Below are positions 18,841 through 26,428 of a DNA stretch of 64,000 bases, piece by piece (the stretch's first letter is position 1; every line of letters begins with the position of its first letter). The notes under the pieces are model-generated. The model ran no database searches, had not been told where the DNA came from, and saw only the letters and a program-made list of their open reading frames with translations. The position numbers and the translations under genes are program-made. Origin of the DNA: JADHUC01 sp964623055. GTDB lineage: Bacteria; Planctomycetota; Planctomycetia; Pirellulales; Pirellulaceae. The stretch spans positions 1 to 64,000 of the forward strand of contig CAZURK010000018.1 in assembly GCA_964623055.1 (NCBI GenBank), given 5' to 3'.

Positions 18841-19272
18841 CTAATCTCCTGCCCCACTCAAGACTTCCCCTATCGCCGAAATCGCCCCGCAAAGGGCATC
18901 CGGTTGATCGCAGACAATCCGAATGGCGATGATTTCGTCCCAGTCGACGAAGGCACTTGGTAGCCAAATCAGTGTCTTTGATCCCGAAGAGCAGGTTGTC
19001 TCGGCACAGCGACACACAACGAGGCAACGATCCTCTATGTAAAGAGCCTTGCCACGGAAGACGCAGCAGCCATGGGTCACGACCTCGATGAACGGCAGCA
19101 ACTCCGGTGGAGTTTTGTCAGAGGATGGCGGTGCGGTATCTTCGGAATCTCGGCAATCCTTGGGGGGGCGGCGTATCTGCGCGCTGGCTTGAACATTGGG
19201 GCCAATCAACGACTCATCTCGTTTTTCGAACCAATCGTCTATGACATTGATCCAGTATTCTCTTTGCTTCAT
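18841..19272 (-). CDS. Unknown protein, last gene of the leftward island operon
   Basis: The product has 143 residues, beginning MKQREYWINVIDDWFEKRD. I do not recognise a family. The C-terminal half looks like a small alpha/beta domain rich in cysteine (VVTHGCCVFRGKALYIEDRC, then CRCAETTC). GGGAGG stands about 8 bases before the ATG at 19272; the frame runs on to 19398 without support. It lies 94 bases downstream of another unknown gene and behind the GT5-like gene, so it probably belongs to the same operon. Confidence 0.6.
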   Translation of the reverse strand: MKQREYWINVIDDWFEKRDESLIGPNVQASAQIRRPPKDCRDSEDTAPPSSDKTPPELLPFIEVVTHGCCVFRGKALYIEDRCLVVCRCAETTCSSGSKTLIWLPSAFVDWDEIIAIRIVCDQPDALCGAISAIGEVLSGAGD

Positions 19273-19366
19273 GTCTGTCGCCTCCCACGGTTGCCGATAT
19301 GTTCTGTGCGTGTTTCGATCAGTTCGGGTAGCCAAGGAGCGGCAAATCCTGCATGCCACTCTGGTC

Positions 19367-19918
19367 TTACCACAGGGCCTTCGGATCCCAGGGATCACCT
19401 ACTTCCTCCTCATCCGAGCCTCCTCTCTCTTCTCTTTGTCGTCGGTACTCAGCTCGGATCTGTTCTTCATACTGTTTCAGTCTTCGTACCGACTTACTCG
19501 GATCATTTGTCGCCATGATTTGGCGTACTGTTGCGACGGAGCCGCCGCCCTTTGGGAACACACTCTCAGCCATGCAGTCGCCCGACGACATTCTGAGCAA
19601 CTCGCAGATTGCGTGGAATTCGGCACGCGTCCGCTCTTCTTTTCTCCGCTCGGAGCGTTGGAGGATCGCCGCCACCAAGATCCCATATAACGTGCGTGCG
19701 TTGTGAGCAACAGGGCCTGAGCCGTAGGTTCCATCCAGATGCTTCACCAACTGCGATGCATCGAGCTTCCCAAGCACTTCGTCGGCTTGCTGTGACATCT
19801 TCCCCAATCGCATGGCGAACGCGCCACCCAGCGCGCGCCCGATCGCCTCTACTGTCTTGGGCGAACATTTTTCAAGGAAGTGAGAAAGGCAATCGTGCCC
19901 ACATTGCGCAGACATCAT
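19367..19918 (-). CDS. Unknown helical protein of the island
   Basis: The 183-residue protein is predicted to be mostly helical, with a charged C-terminal coiled-coil-like stretch (SVRRLKQYEEQIRAEYRRQ) and an acidic end. I see no catalytic motif or recognised domain. Two consecutive ATGs (19918, 19915) open the frame, and the ribosome binding site is weak. It follows the GT5-like gene by 225 bases, in which I see no gene, and precedes the 143-residue gene. Confidence 0.55.
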   Translation of the reverse strand: MMSAQCGHDCLSHFLEKCSPKTVEAIGRALGGAFAMRLGKMSQQADEVLGKLDASQLVKHLDGTYGSGPVAHNARTLYGILVAAILQRSERRKEERTRAEFHAICELLRMSSGDCMAESVFPKGGGSVATVRQIMATNDPSKSVRRLKQYEEQIRAEYRRQREERGGSDEEEVGDPWDPKALW

Positions 19919-20143
19919 ATGTCAGCGTCCATTGTCGTCGGGATATCGCGTCAGTATGTCCAAACGACCACAGAAGTAGTTGTAGATCCGCCCGGAAACG
20001 AAGAGTCTAGGCCATCCGCGACGGGGACACAACAGCCGAACGCTGGCCATGCTGGGCGTAACCGCAACGAACTGCTTGACTCGGCGACGTGCAGGATCTG
20101 ATTGGGATGCGTCTGTCGGCGCGTGGCCCACTGCATTCGGCCC

Positions 20144-21781
20144 CTACTCGTCTTCGTCCTCGTACTTGATCTCTTCGATCACGGATTCCTGGCCGAATGC
20201 CGTTAGAAGGTCCTCGAAGCGGTCTCTTCTCGCGTCCTGCGTTTCGCGGTACAATCTCTTGTACTCCGGCAGAACTTCATCCCATCCCACTCGCGTGTTC
20301 AGAGCAGCCTCGACCATGGCTGGCCACCGGACCGGATCGTGGAAAGCCTTCGTGGCGTCCTCCAGACACCAGCGGAATGCACCATGGTCTTCCGGATTAT
20401 CGAACAGCCAACCAATACTCGGAGTAACCAGAGAAGCCATGTCTCCTTTTCTTGTGGCGATCACCGGACACCCTCCACCTACCAGACCTTGTCGATGGTT
20501 CAATCCCGCAGGCTCGTAGCGGCTGGGCATCATGACAACGTCGCTTCCTATTAGCAGTAGGTGCCAGTTGATATCTGGGTATCCTTCGTACCCGTCGGGT
20601 GGGTTCACGACCACCCTTGCCGGAAACTGCTGCTCCAACTGCCGCAACTCTTCCCATAGCCTCCGTCGAAGGGTCCCCTGCTCGTCGTCCGGTGGCGGCG
20701 ACAAGACGCGCAATACAAGTTGGGCATTCGGGTGTGACTCCAGGAATCCCGGAAACACCGCAAGAATGGCGGCGTAGTTCTTCTGATCGTCGTCGGTCAA
20801 TCGATTGCCGATCAGGAACGCTGGGCCGCCGTTGGGGCGCAGGCCAAGCAGGTCCTTTATCTCGCGGGCTCCCCACTCCAGTTGTTCGCGAATCGAAGAA
20901 CTCTCGACGAACAGGCGCGGTGCACCGGACTTTTTCAGACGCCTTGGAATATCGTAAGTCGCAGGACGCGTGGCGAAAGGCGCCACTGCGATTCGACCAT
21001 CGTTTCTGGCTGTGGCGAGTTTGGCTTCCAGGCCGCACCCGTGAGGTGACCGGCACACGTCGTCCACCCATTGCTCGGACGGCAGGTGGAGTAGTGAAGC
21101 CGAGCCGATGCCTCGTTTCATGAAATTGAGCTGGTCTGTCGGTAGCAGGTTTCGGCAGTCTTCCGGGATCATGTCGGCATCGGCGATTCCCTGTCTTGTC
21201 AGTAGATCCACCGTCAACACTGTTGGCGGGCGGCGCTTTCTAGACAGCGATCTGATGAACGTCGGGACAAGCGCAGCTTCCCAATTGAAACAATGCACGA
21301 CGTCTGGCACCCAACCGGGACCACGGTCTAACAACCATCTGGCTGCCAAAAGGTTGAAGCGAATCATGGCCTCCGCCATGGCCCGCTTGACAAATCTCCC
21401 GCGACTGGAAGTGGGGCAATCGGATTCCCAGTCGATTCGATCGCGCCCATCGAGTTTGAGATCGTCGAGGGCTGATCCAGTGTGAAACAGATAGACTGGG
21501 AGGCCTTCATCGAAGGTGCTTTTCCATCCCGTGCAGCCCGTGGGCATAATGGTGAGCGGTCGCAGTTGCGAACGGCCCTTCTCCTTGTCTCGTACTGCGC
21601 CGAATCGGGGCACAACAATACAGACTTCTCCGATGTCGGTCTCGTTCGGATCGTTTAACGCCCGTCCAAGATTGCGCACGACATCGCCTAACCCAGTGTG
21701 CTTGACATAGCGATTGCACTCGCCAGCCACGAGGGCAACATTGATTTTGGAAGGGCCGCTCTCTTGCGCATTTGTACTCAT
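20144..21781 (-). CDS. Glycogen/starch synthase-like glycosyltransferase (GT5), divergent
   Basis: The product has 545 residues with a GT-B fold. The N-terminal domain begins INVALVAGECNRYVKHTGLG, matching the KTGGL nucleotide-sugar loop of glycogen synthase. The C-terminal domain has GNRLTDDDQKN (retaining the arginine and lysine that contact the sugar nucleotide) and SRYEPAGLNHRQGLVGGGCP with the conserved glutamate. The usual HDWH active-site motif is FNWE here (VVHCFNWEAAL), so the histidine is lost. It could still bind ADP- or UDP-glucose, but normal glycogen synthesis is doubtful, and no glg genes are nearby. AGGAG lies 8 bases before the ATG. It is the main gene of the leftward island operon. 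Confidence 0.72.
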   Translation of the reverse strand: MSTNAQESGPSKINVALVAGECNRYVKHTGLGDVVRNLGRALNDPNETDIGEVCIVVPRFGAVRDKEKGRSQLRPLTIMPTGCTGWKSTFDEGLPVYLFHTGSALDDLKLDGRDRIDWESDCPTSSRGRFVKRAMAEAMIRFNLLAARWLLDRGPGWVPDVVHCFNWEAALVPTFIRSLSRKRRPPTVLTVDLLTRQGIADADMIPEDCRNLLPTDQLNFMKRGIGSASLLHLPSEQWVDDVCRSPHGCGLEAKLATARNDGRIAVAPFATRPATYDIPRRLKKSGAPRLFVESSSIREQLEWGAREIKDLLGLRPNGGPAFLIGNRLTDDDQKNYAAILAVFPGFLESHPNAQLVLRVLSPPPDDEQGTLRRRLWEELRQLEQQFPARVVVNPPDGYEGYPDINWHLLLIGSDVVMMPSRYEPAGLNHRQGLVGGGCPVIATRKGDMASLVTPSIGWLFDNPEDHGAFRWCLEDATKAFHDPVRWPAMVEAALNTRVGWDEVLPEYKRLYRETQDARRDRFEDLLTAFGQESVIEEIKYEDEDE

Positions 21782-21832
21782 TGCCTTGCTCCTATCAGTC
21801 GCTTACTTGCCACGAATGTGTCGGAGGAGGCG

Positions 21833-22084
21833 TCATTCCGCATCCAGTTCGAATCGCATGTCTCCAGCGCTGAGACGGCCACAGCGAAAGGCCGATCGCA
21901 ACGTCGCGGCGTGCACGATTGCACTGACCCCCGCAAGCGGTAGAATCGGAATAGGCTGGTGATTGGCTTTCGTCGTTGGGATGTCCTTGAGGTGCGGATC
22001 TCCGTGCTCGACCGCCATGTGAATAAGTGATGCACACCGACCAGCCCACTGCAGAGTATAGAAGATCCCGGCAGAGGTGGCCAT
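21833..22084 (-). CDS. Possible small protein upstream of the GT5-like gene
   Basis: An 83-residue frame begins MATSAGIFYTLQWAGRCASL and ends GDMRFELDAE. It is on the same strand as the GT5-like gene and ends 51 bases before it. Its composition is protein-like, with ordinary hydrophobic/polar alternation, which the overlapping frames lack. I recognise no family and the ribosome binding site is weak, so this is a tentative call. It would be the first gene of the leftward operon, starting about 85 bases from the divergent macrodomain gene. Confidence 0.35.
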   Translation of the reverse strand: MATSAGIFYTLQWAGRCASLIHMAVEHGDPHLKDIPTTKANHQPIPILPLAGVSAIVHAATLRSAFRCGRLSAGDMRFELDAE

Positions 22085-22168
22085 GACAGCCTGAATCGGG
22101 CAATAGTCCCCGGAGCGGGAAATGCCCCGTAGTGTCTTTGGGAACGGACGACAGTGGAGGCTTCAGAG

Positions 22169-22741
22169 ATGAAAACCATAGGACGGCTTGACCTTGGTGA
22201 TGACGGAGGAAGGAGCATAACGATTGTCCAGGGCGATCCTTCGGCCGTGGCTGCTGACGCGATCGCATGTCCCCTGGACAAACGCAATCGAGTGTTCGGC
22301 TTCGATACGTGCCCAGACGCCCAAGAGAAGCTGCAAGACGTTCGGAATATGCACAAAGTTGTCGTGGAGGATGAATCCGTGATCGTACCTTCGGACGAAG
22401 AGATCGAGGCGGACAGAGTCATCTTCTGCGCAGCGTATAAACTCCGTCCTCCCGATCATCTCACGCCCGGGCGGTCGGATAGCCATAACACCGCCCTGGC
22501 CGCAGCGCGCGATCACGGTTTGACATCGGTTATCTTCTGGTCGATGGCCGACGGCTACAAGAATACTGCGGTCGCCACAGTTGCCATTGCCGCGTTCTTC
22601 ACATGCAGCGAGTTTCTTGTGTGGAATCATCCGCCGTTGCACATATACATCGTTGTCGGTTCCCCAGAGGAAGAAAAGGAGTACGTCGAATGCGCGAGGA
22701 AGTGGCACGACGGCCAGAGTTGGCATTGGCGACAAGGCTAA
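22169..22741 (+). CDS. Divergent macrodomain-like protein
   Basis: The product has 190 residues. The layout resembles a macro (ADP-ribose-binding) domain: SITIVQGDPSAVAADAIACP at the start corresponds to the GDIT...VDAIVN strand-loop. After that come ADRVIFCAAYKL, and NTALAAARDHGLTSVIFWSM, where macrodomains have a helix and the strand before the phosphate loop. A last strand is LHIYIVVGSPEEEKEYVEC. The asparagines of the canonical NAAN loop are not present, so ligand binding is uncertain. GGAGG is 9 bases before the ATG at 22169. It leads the rightward island operon; the zinc-cluster frame follows directly. Confidence 0.55.
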   Translation: MKTIGRLDLGDDGGRSITIVQGDPSAVAADAIACPLDKRNRVFGFDTCPDAQEKLQDVRNMHKVVVEDESVIVPSDEEIEADRVIFCAAYKLRPPDHLTPGRSDSHNTALAAARDHGLTSVIFWSMADGYKNTAVATVAIAAFFTCSEFLVWNHPPLHIYIVVGSPEEEKEYVECARKWHDGQSWHWRQG

Positions 22742-22748
22742 GGGGGAT

Positions 22749-23315
22749 ATCAGCATAAGCGAGTCGAGCGGTCCGCAGGAGTGCAGAATCTGTTGCGGCA
22801 CGGGCAAGTGTCACATCTGTGGAGGAACCGGAACCTACGGGACCCGCCCCCGGCCAAGGCAAGATCCGCGTGCGTTGCCACGGCGTACGCCTCTCGGGCC
22901 GAGACAAGAGCCCTGTGACGTGTGTATGTCATCCCGCAAGTGTTGCCGTTGCCACGGAACGGGCGTTGTGGAAGCAGCTAGCCCCTCGCGCTCGCCAGAC
23001 GGCGTGGTGGCCAAAGTGCTCGCTACAACTCAAGGAATTCAAGAGGCTCTGAAGCCGCTTGGTGATCGCGAACTGCGGGCTCCAGAAGTGTTGGTCCGGC
23101 GAGGAGGAAACGCAGGTAGGGAAATTTCGCGGTTCGCTGCCGACATCCAGAGAGAAGTTGGATTCCGCGACGTGCGGCAAAGTCGGGAATGCATCGCCAA
23201 ACTCGAAGAATCCGGAGTGGTTTGTTTGGAACCGCGGGAAGACGCCGTTGTCGTAAAGTTGTCTGCCGAATCGATCCCGCAGTCCATTGCCCAAGCCGTG
23301 ATGGCACCAGATTGA
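22749..23315 (+). CDS. CxxCxGxG zinc-cluster protein with no ordinary start codon
   Basis: The frame encodes four CxxC modules like those of the DnaJ cysteine-rich domain: CRICCGTG, CHICGGTG, CDVC and CCRCHGTG. A C-terminal winged-helix-like region follows (about 80 residues, VRQSRECIAKLEESGVVCLE). No J domain is present. Between 22581 (a TTG inside the macrodomain gene) and the first in-frame ATG, which splits the cysteine cluster, there is no ATG, GTG or TTG. The start coordinate given is therefore nominal: ATC at 22749 or ATA at 22755, behind an AAGGGGG stretch, would be non-standard. Alternatively the frame continues the macrodomain protein through a +1 shift near its TAA at 22741, or there is a sequence error. 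Confidence 0.5.
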   Translation: MSISESSGPQECRICCGTGKCHICGGTGTYGTRPRPRQDPRALPRRTPLGPRQEPCDVCMSSRKCCRCHGTGVVEAASPSRSPDGVVAKVLATTQGIQEALKPLGDRELRAPEVLVRRGGNAGREISRFAADIQREVGFRDVRQSRECIAKLEESGVVCLEPREDAVVVKLSAESIPQSIAQAVMAPD

Positions 23316-23460
23316 GAATGATCGCTGGCCGACCAAGTGGGAACGTAACTCATACGCGACTTTCTACCCATGCCAAGGAGCGGTTTAAGAGTAACGGTTG
23401 TCTGTGGGTGGCAGACGGAGCACGAAACTCAAAGTCTTCGATTTCTCGGGAGCGCAGCAC

Positions 23461-24144
23461 ATGACAGATGAACAGTGGCAGGAGTACCTTGAGCGATTTT
23501 ATGACGAACGGGAAAGTGACGAGACGCTTGCCCGAGAACTGGAAGCGGAACTCGTGAAGTCACCAGGAGATGCCGATGCCAAGGTACTCCTGGCAGATGT
23601 CAAGGCAGCGGCTGGAAGGGACGAGTACCATCGTGATCGTGAACGTGCCGACGTCCTTTTCAGAGAGAGCAACCAACTGCTGGAAGAGGTGATCCGAAGG
23701 CAACAGGATTGGCAGCGTTCGGAATGCGACAACTGTTTCACGAAAACAGTATTGAACTACACCCTGCTCCAACTACCTGAGCGAGCTGCCCAGGTGGCTC
23801 AGGACGGCTTGAAGGTGTTCCCGCGGGAATACGCGCTTGCGTGCCTGGCTGGCGCGGCTTTGAACAATCTTGGAAAACACGAAGATGCACTCAGAATCTC
23901 GGAGGATTCTATTGGAGCATGTGCCGGAGATTCGAACCCCGAACTCGACGTGCCCATCTGCAATGAATATGGAGAAGAAGTGTATACGGTCCGAGCATCA
24001 AATCTCAGCGCGCTTCTGATAGTCAAGGGGGACTCGCTGATTTCGCTGGGTGATAAGGCTGCGGCATTAGATGCCTATCGGAAAGCCGTATCGCTAGCCG
24101 GCGAAGATGATTCCCTGGCTGAGAAGATACGCTCGTGCCAGTAG
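23461..24144 (+). CDS. TPR-like helical repeat protein of the island
   Basis: The product has 227 residues. After an acidic N-terminus (MTDEQWQEYLERFYDERESD) come tetratricopeptide-like helix pairs: LPERAAQVAQDGLKVFPREY, LAGAALNNLGKHEDALRISE and SLISLGDKAAALDAYRKAVS. This suggests a protein-binding scaffold. The ATG at 23461 has GGGAG 8 bases upstream. It is 145 bases after the zinc-cluster frame and closes the rightward island operon, immediately before the aldolase-tail fragment. Confidence 0.65.
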   Translation: MTDEQWQEYLERFYDERESDETLARELEAELVKSPGDADAKVLLADVKAAAGRDEYHRDRERADVLFRESNQLLEEVIRRQQDWQRSECDNCFTKTVLNYTLLQLPERAAQVAQDGLKVFPREYALACLAGAALNNLGKHEDALRISEDSIGACAGDSNPELDVPICNEYGEEVYTVRASNLSALLIVKGDSLISLGDKAAALDAYRKAVSLAGEDDSLAEKIRSCQ

Positions 24145-24218
24145 TCCTCTAAGCCTGAATCGTCGGGGCTGCACGTGTCCGTAAGCTATGGCCATAGCTT
24201 GCCACATTGGATTGGCGA

Positions 24219-24341
24219 TACGCACGCCTGCACCACCTGCACCACCTGCAATCCATATGGCCACATCTATGTCCACGAGGATGGGCGAGTGGTGGATATC
24301 TGGCCTATCAAAGCCTCGGGAAGGCTGACGTGGTACAGGCC
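24219..24341 (+). pseudogene. Fragment: duplicated 3' end of a D-threonine aldolase-like gene
   Basis: This stretch encodes THACTTCTTCNPYGHIYVHE then GRVVDIWPIKASGRLT, clearly homologous to the C-terminus of the aldolase at 17604-18716. Aligning 18621-18724 with 24238-24341 without gaps gives 21 mismatches in 104 bases by hand count. Just upstream is a 9-base tandem duplication (CACCACCTG twice). Homology continues a few bases beyond the aldolase stop codon and then ceases on both sides. The body of the gene is missing, so this is a remnant. It marks the right edge of the island; the interval 24145-24452 holds no other gene that I can see. Confidence 0.8.
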
Positions 24342-24452
24342 GACGTCGTGCCGCGTACACATCTTGGCCCGCTTGCGAGCAGATTGCCGCCACCTATACT
24401 GAGATGTTCACCGCTACGACAAGCAAGAGTAATTCGGCGCGGGAGTCGCACC

Positions 24453-25343
24453 ATGCTTCATCGCGAAACCAGACGGCAGTTTCTCACTTCGTCGCTTGTG
24501 GCAGGGGCGGCGGTTTCAGCGATTGGAGCATCTCTCCGGCCGATTCGCGCCGATGACAAATCCACGGTGAAGCCGCTTGGCCTCGGATTGATGACCTACA
24601 ACCTGGCCCGCGATTGGGACCTGGATATGGTCATCAAGAATTGCACTGAAACGAAATTCGAGCATGTCGAACTGCGGACCACACATGCCCACGGCGTCGA
24701 AGTGACGCTGTCGAAGGCCGAGCGTGGTGAGATTCGCAAGAGATTCGAGGACGCGGGACTGAAGCTGAGTCTGGCGAGCGGGTTCGCCTACCACTGGGAC
24801 GATCCCACGAAACTCCGAGAGAACGTCGAAGGCACAAAGGAGTACACTGTGCTGGCCCACGACATCGGCGCGAAGGGAATCCGCGTATTCCCAAATGCCT
24901 TGCTGGTCAATCAAGGGATTCCCGAAGAAAAGACCATCGACCAGATCGCCCGGGCGGTTGCCGAGGTGGGCACGTTCGCCGCGGATTACGACGTCGAAAT
25001 CCGCCTGAGTAATCATGGTCGCGGGACCAGCCGGGTTTCGGTGATCAAGAAGATATTCGATGCGGCCGACTGCAAGCACGTCTATATGAACTGGAATTGT
25101 GACCGCACGGACGTCGAGGCCCCTGGATTCGAAGCGAACTTCAATTCGGTCAAGGACCGTATCCGCAATCTTCATATCCACGAGTTGACCGACACCGCGT
25201 ATCCGTATCGAAAGTTGTTCGCCTTGCTTCGACAGAACGGCTGCCAAGGCTATTGCGACGCCGAAGTCCAAGCCAGTGCCGAACCGATTCGTTTCATGCA
25301 ATACTACCGTGCGTTGTTCCTTGCCTTGCAGGGCGCTATCTGA
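24453..25343 (+). CDS. Tat-exported sugar phosphate isomerase/epimerase-like (xylose-isomerase-like TIM barrel) protein
   Basis: The product has 296 residues. A Tat signal (ETRRQFLTSSLVAGAAVSAI) leads into an AP_endonuc_2/xylose-isomerase-like barrel: GLGLMTYNLARDWDLD, VELRTTHAHGVEV, IRLSNHGRG, VYMNWNCDRTDV and IRNLHIHEL. These positions supply the acidic and histidine metal ligands of the family. It would act on sugars or inositols; the precise reaction is unknown. GGGAG lies 9 bases before the ATG at 24453. The frame continues back to 24207 over the aldolase remnant, which I treat as chance. The aldo/keto reductase follows 41 bases later, so the two probably form an operon. Confidence 0.8.
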   Translation: MLHRETRRQFLTSSLVAGAAVSAIGASLRPIRADDKSTVKPLGLGLMTYNLARDWDLDMVIKNCTETKFEHVELRTTHAHGVEVTLSKAERGEIRKRFEDAGLKLSLASGFAYHWDDPTKLRENVEGTKEYTVLAHDIGAKGIRVFPNALLVNQGIPEEKTIDQIARAVAEVGTFAADYDVEIRLSNHGRGTSRVSVIKKIFDAADCKHVYMNWNCDRTDVEAPGFEANFNSVKDRIRNLHIHELTDTAYPYRKLFALLRQNGCQGYCDAEVQASAEPIRFMQYYRALFLALQGAI

Positions 25344-25384
25344 ATCGACTGTCCATCCGAGCAAACCAGACTGGAGGATCGAAT

Positions 25385-26287
25385 ATGAGTGGAATAAATC
25401 GTAGAAACTTCCTTGCGGCAACTGCCGGAGCCGCGACCTACGTCGCAACCTCGGGTAGATCAGTCCAGGCATCCGAGACACCGGCCCCGCCTCCCCAAAT
25501 ACCGCTGGGCAAGACGGGCATTACCTTGTCTCGCGTTGGGCAAGGCACCGGTATGCACGGAGGCAGACGGCAATCCGATCACACGCGCATGGGATTCGAG
25601 AAGCTGGTTGGACTGTTCCGACACGCATACGACCGCGGAATCACGTTTTTTGACGTGGCGGATTTCTACGGTACGCACCTCTATCTGCGCGAAGCCTTAC
25701 GCTTCATACCGCGGGAGAAGGTGACCATCTTGTCGAAAGTGTGGTGGCGGTTCAACAACAACTTCGACTTGAACACCGAGATGGCCGCCCTCAAGAAGGT
25801 CATCGCCACCACGCAGCAGCGGTTCCGACAGGAACTGGCCACCGACTACATCGACATTGTCCTGCTGCACTGCTTGACCGAGCCAAACTGGACCGTGAAC
25901 CTGGCACCCTACATGGAGGTTCTGGCCGAGGAAAAGGAAAAGAAGCGAATTCGCGCCGTGGGCGTTTCGTGCCACAACTTGCAGGCACTTGACGAGGCCG
26001 CCACCTGCCCATGGCTAGACGTGGTTCTGGCGCGGATCAACCCGTTTGGCGTGAGGATGGACGCGCCGACGGAGCAAGTTGTTCCCGTGTTGCGCAAAAT
26101 CAAGGACAACGGCAAGGCGATTATCGGCATGAAGATCTATGGCGAAGGGCAGTTGGCCGATAAGAAGGAAGAGTGCATTCGGTACGCTCAAACGAACGGT
26201 CTTTTGGATGCCATGACCCTGGGTTTCGAGAAGCCCGAAGAGATCGACGAAACGTTGGCGCTGCTGGCCAAGCATCCGACTAGTTGA
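25385..26287 (+). CDS. Tat-exported aldo/keto reductase
   Basis: The product has 300 residues with a Tat-like N-terminus (SGINRRNFLAATAGAATYVA). The AKR barrel shows its catalytic tetrad: aspartate and tyrosine in FDVADFYG, lysine in ILSKVWW, and histidine in IVLLHCL. The coenzyme region (IKDNGKAIIGMKIYGEG) is recognisable. AKRs reduce aldehydes or keto-sugars with NADPH; export through Tat with a bound cofactor fits. GGAGG stands 7 bases before the ATG at 25385. It probably shares an operon with the isomerase-like gene upstream. Confidence 0.85.
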   Translation: MSGINRRNFLAATAGAATYVATSGRSVQASETPAPPPQIPLGKTGITLSRVGQGTGMHGGRRQSDHTRMGFEKLVGLFRHAYDRGITFFDVADFYGTHLYLREALRFIPREKVTILSKVWWRFNNNFDLNTEMAALKKVIATTQQRFRQELATDYIDIVLLHCLTEPNWTVNLAPYMEVLAEEKEKKRIRAVGVSCHNLQALDEAATCPWLDVVLARINPFGVRMDAPTEQVVPVLRKIKDNGKAIIGMKIYGEGQLADKKEECIRYAQTNGLLDAMTLGFEKPEEIDETLALLAKHPTS

Positions 26288-26328
26288 GTTCGTTTGCGCG
26301 AGATTGATCTTGGGGTTGGCTATCGACG

Positions 26329-26356
26329 GGAGGTTATAGACTGGAGGTTATAGATG
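26329..26356. repeat. Short tandem repeat, two 14-base units
   Basis: GGAGGTTATAGACT at 26329-26342 is followed directly by GGAGGTTATAGATG at 26343-26356. A reverse-complement TCTATAACC occurs near 26396, so the region can also fold. It lies between the convergent reductase and SPFH genes. Function unknown. Confidence 0.5.
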
Positions 26357-26428
26357 AAGACGTTCGTGGCTCCCTTTCTTCATGTTTTACCGCCAATCTA
26401 TAACCAGCCCGCAGAACGTTCAAGTCCG

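Noticed and set aside
21778..22422. 214-residue minus-strand frame overlapping the macrodomain-like gene
   Set aside because: It covers the macrodomain gene in antisense and its composition is not protein-like; the 83-residue frame nested in it is the better candidate.
22749..23315. Reading the CxxCxGxG protein as a DnaJ chaperone
   Set aside because: There is no J domain or glycine-rich linker; only the cysteine-rich modules are shared, and they also occur in unrelated proteins.
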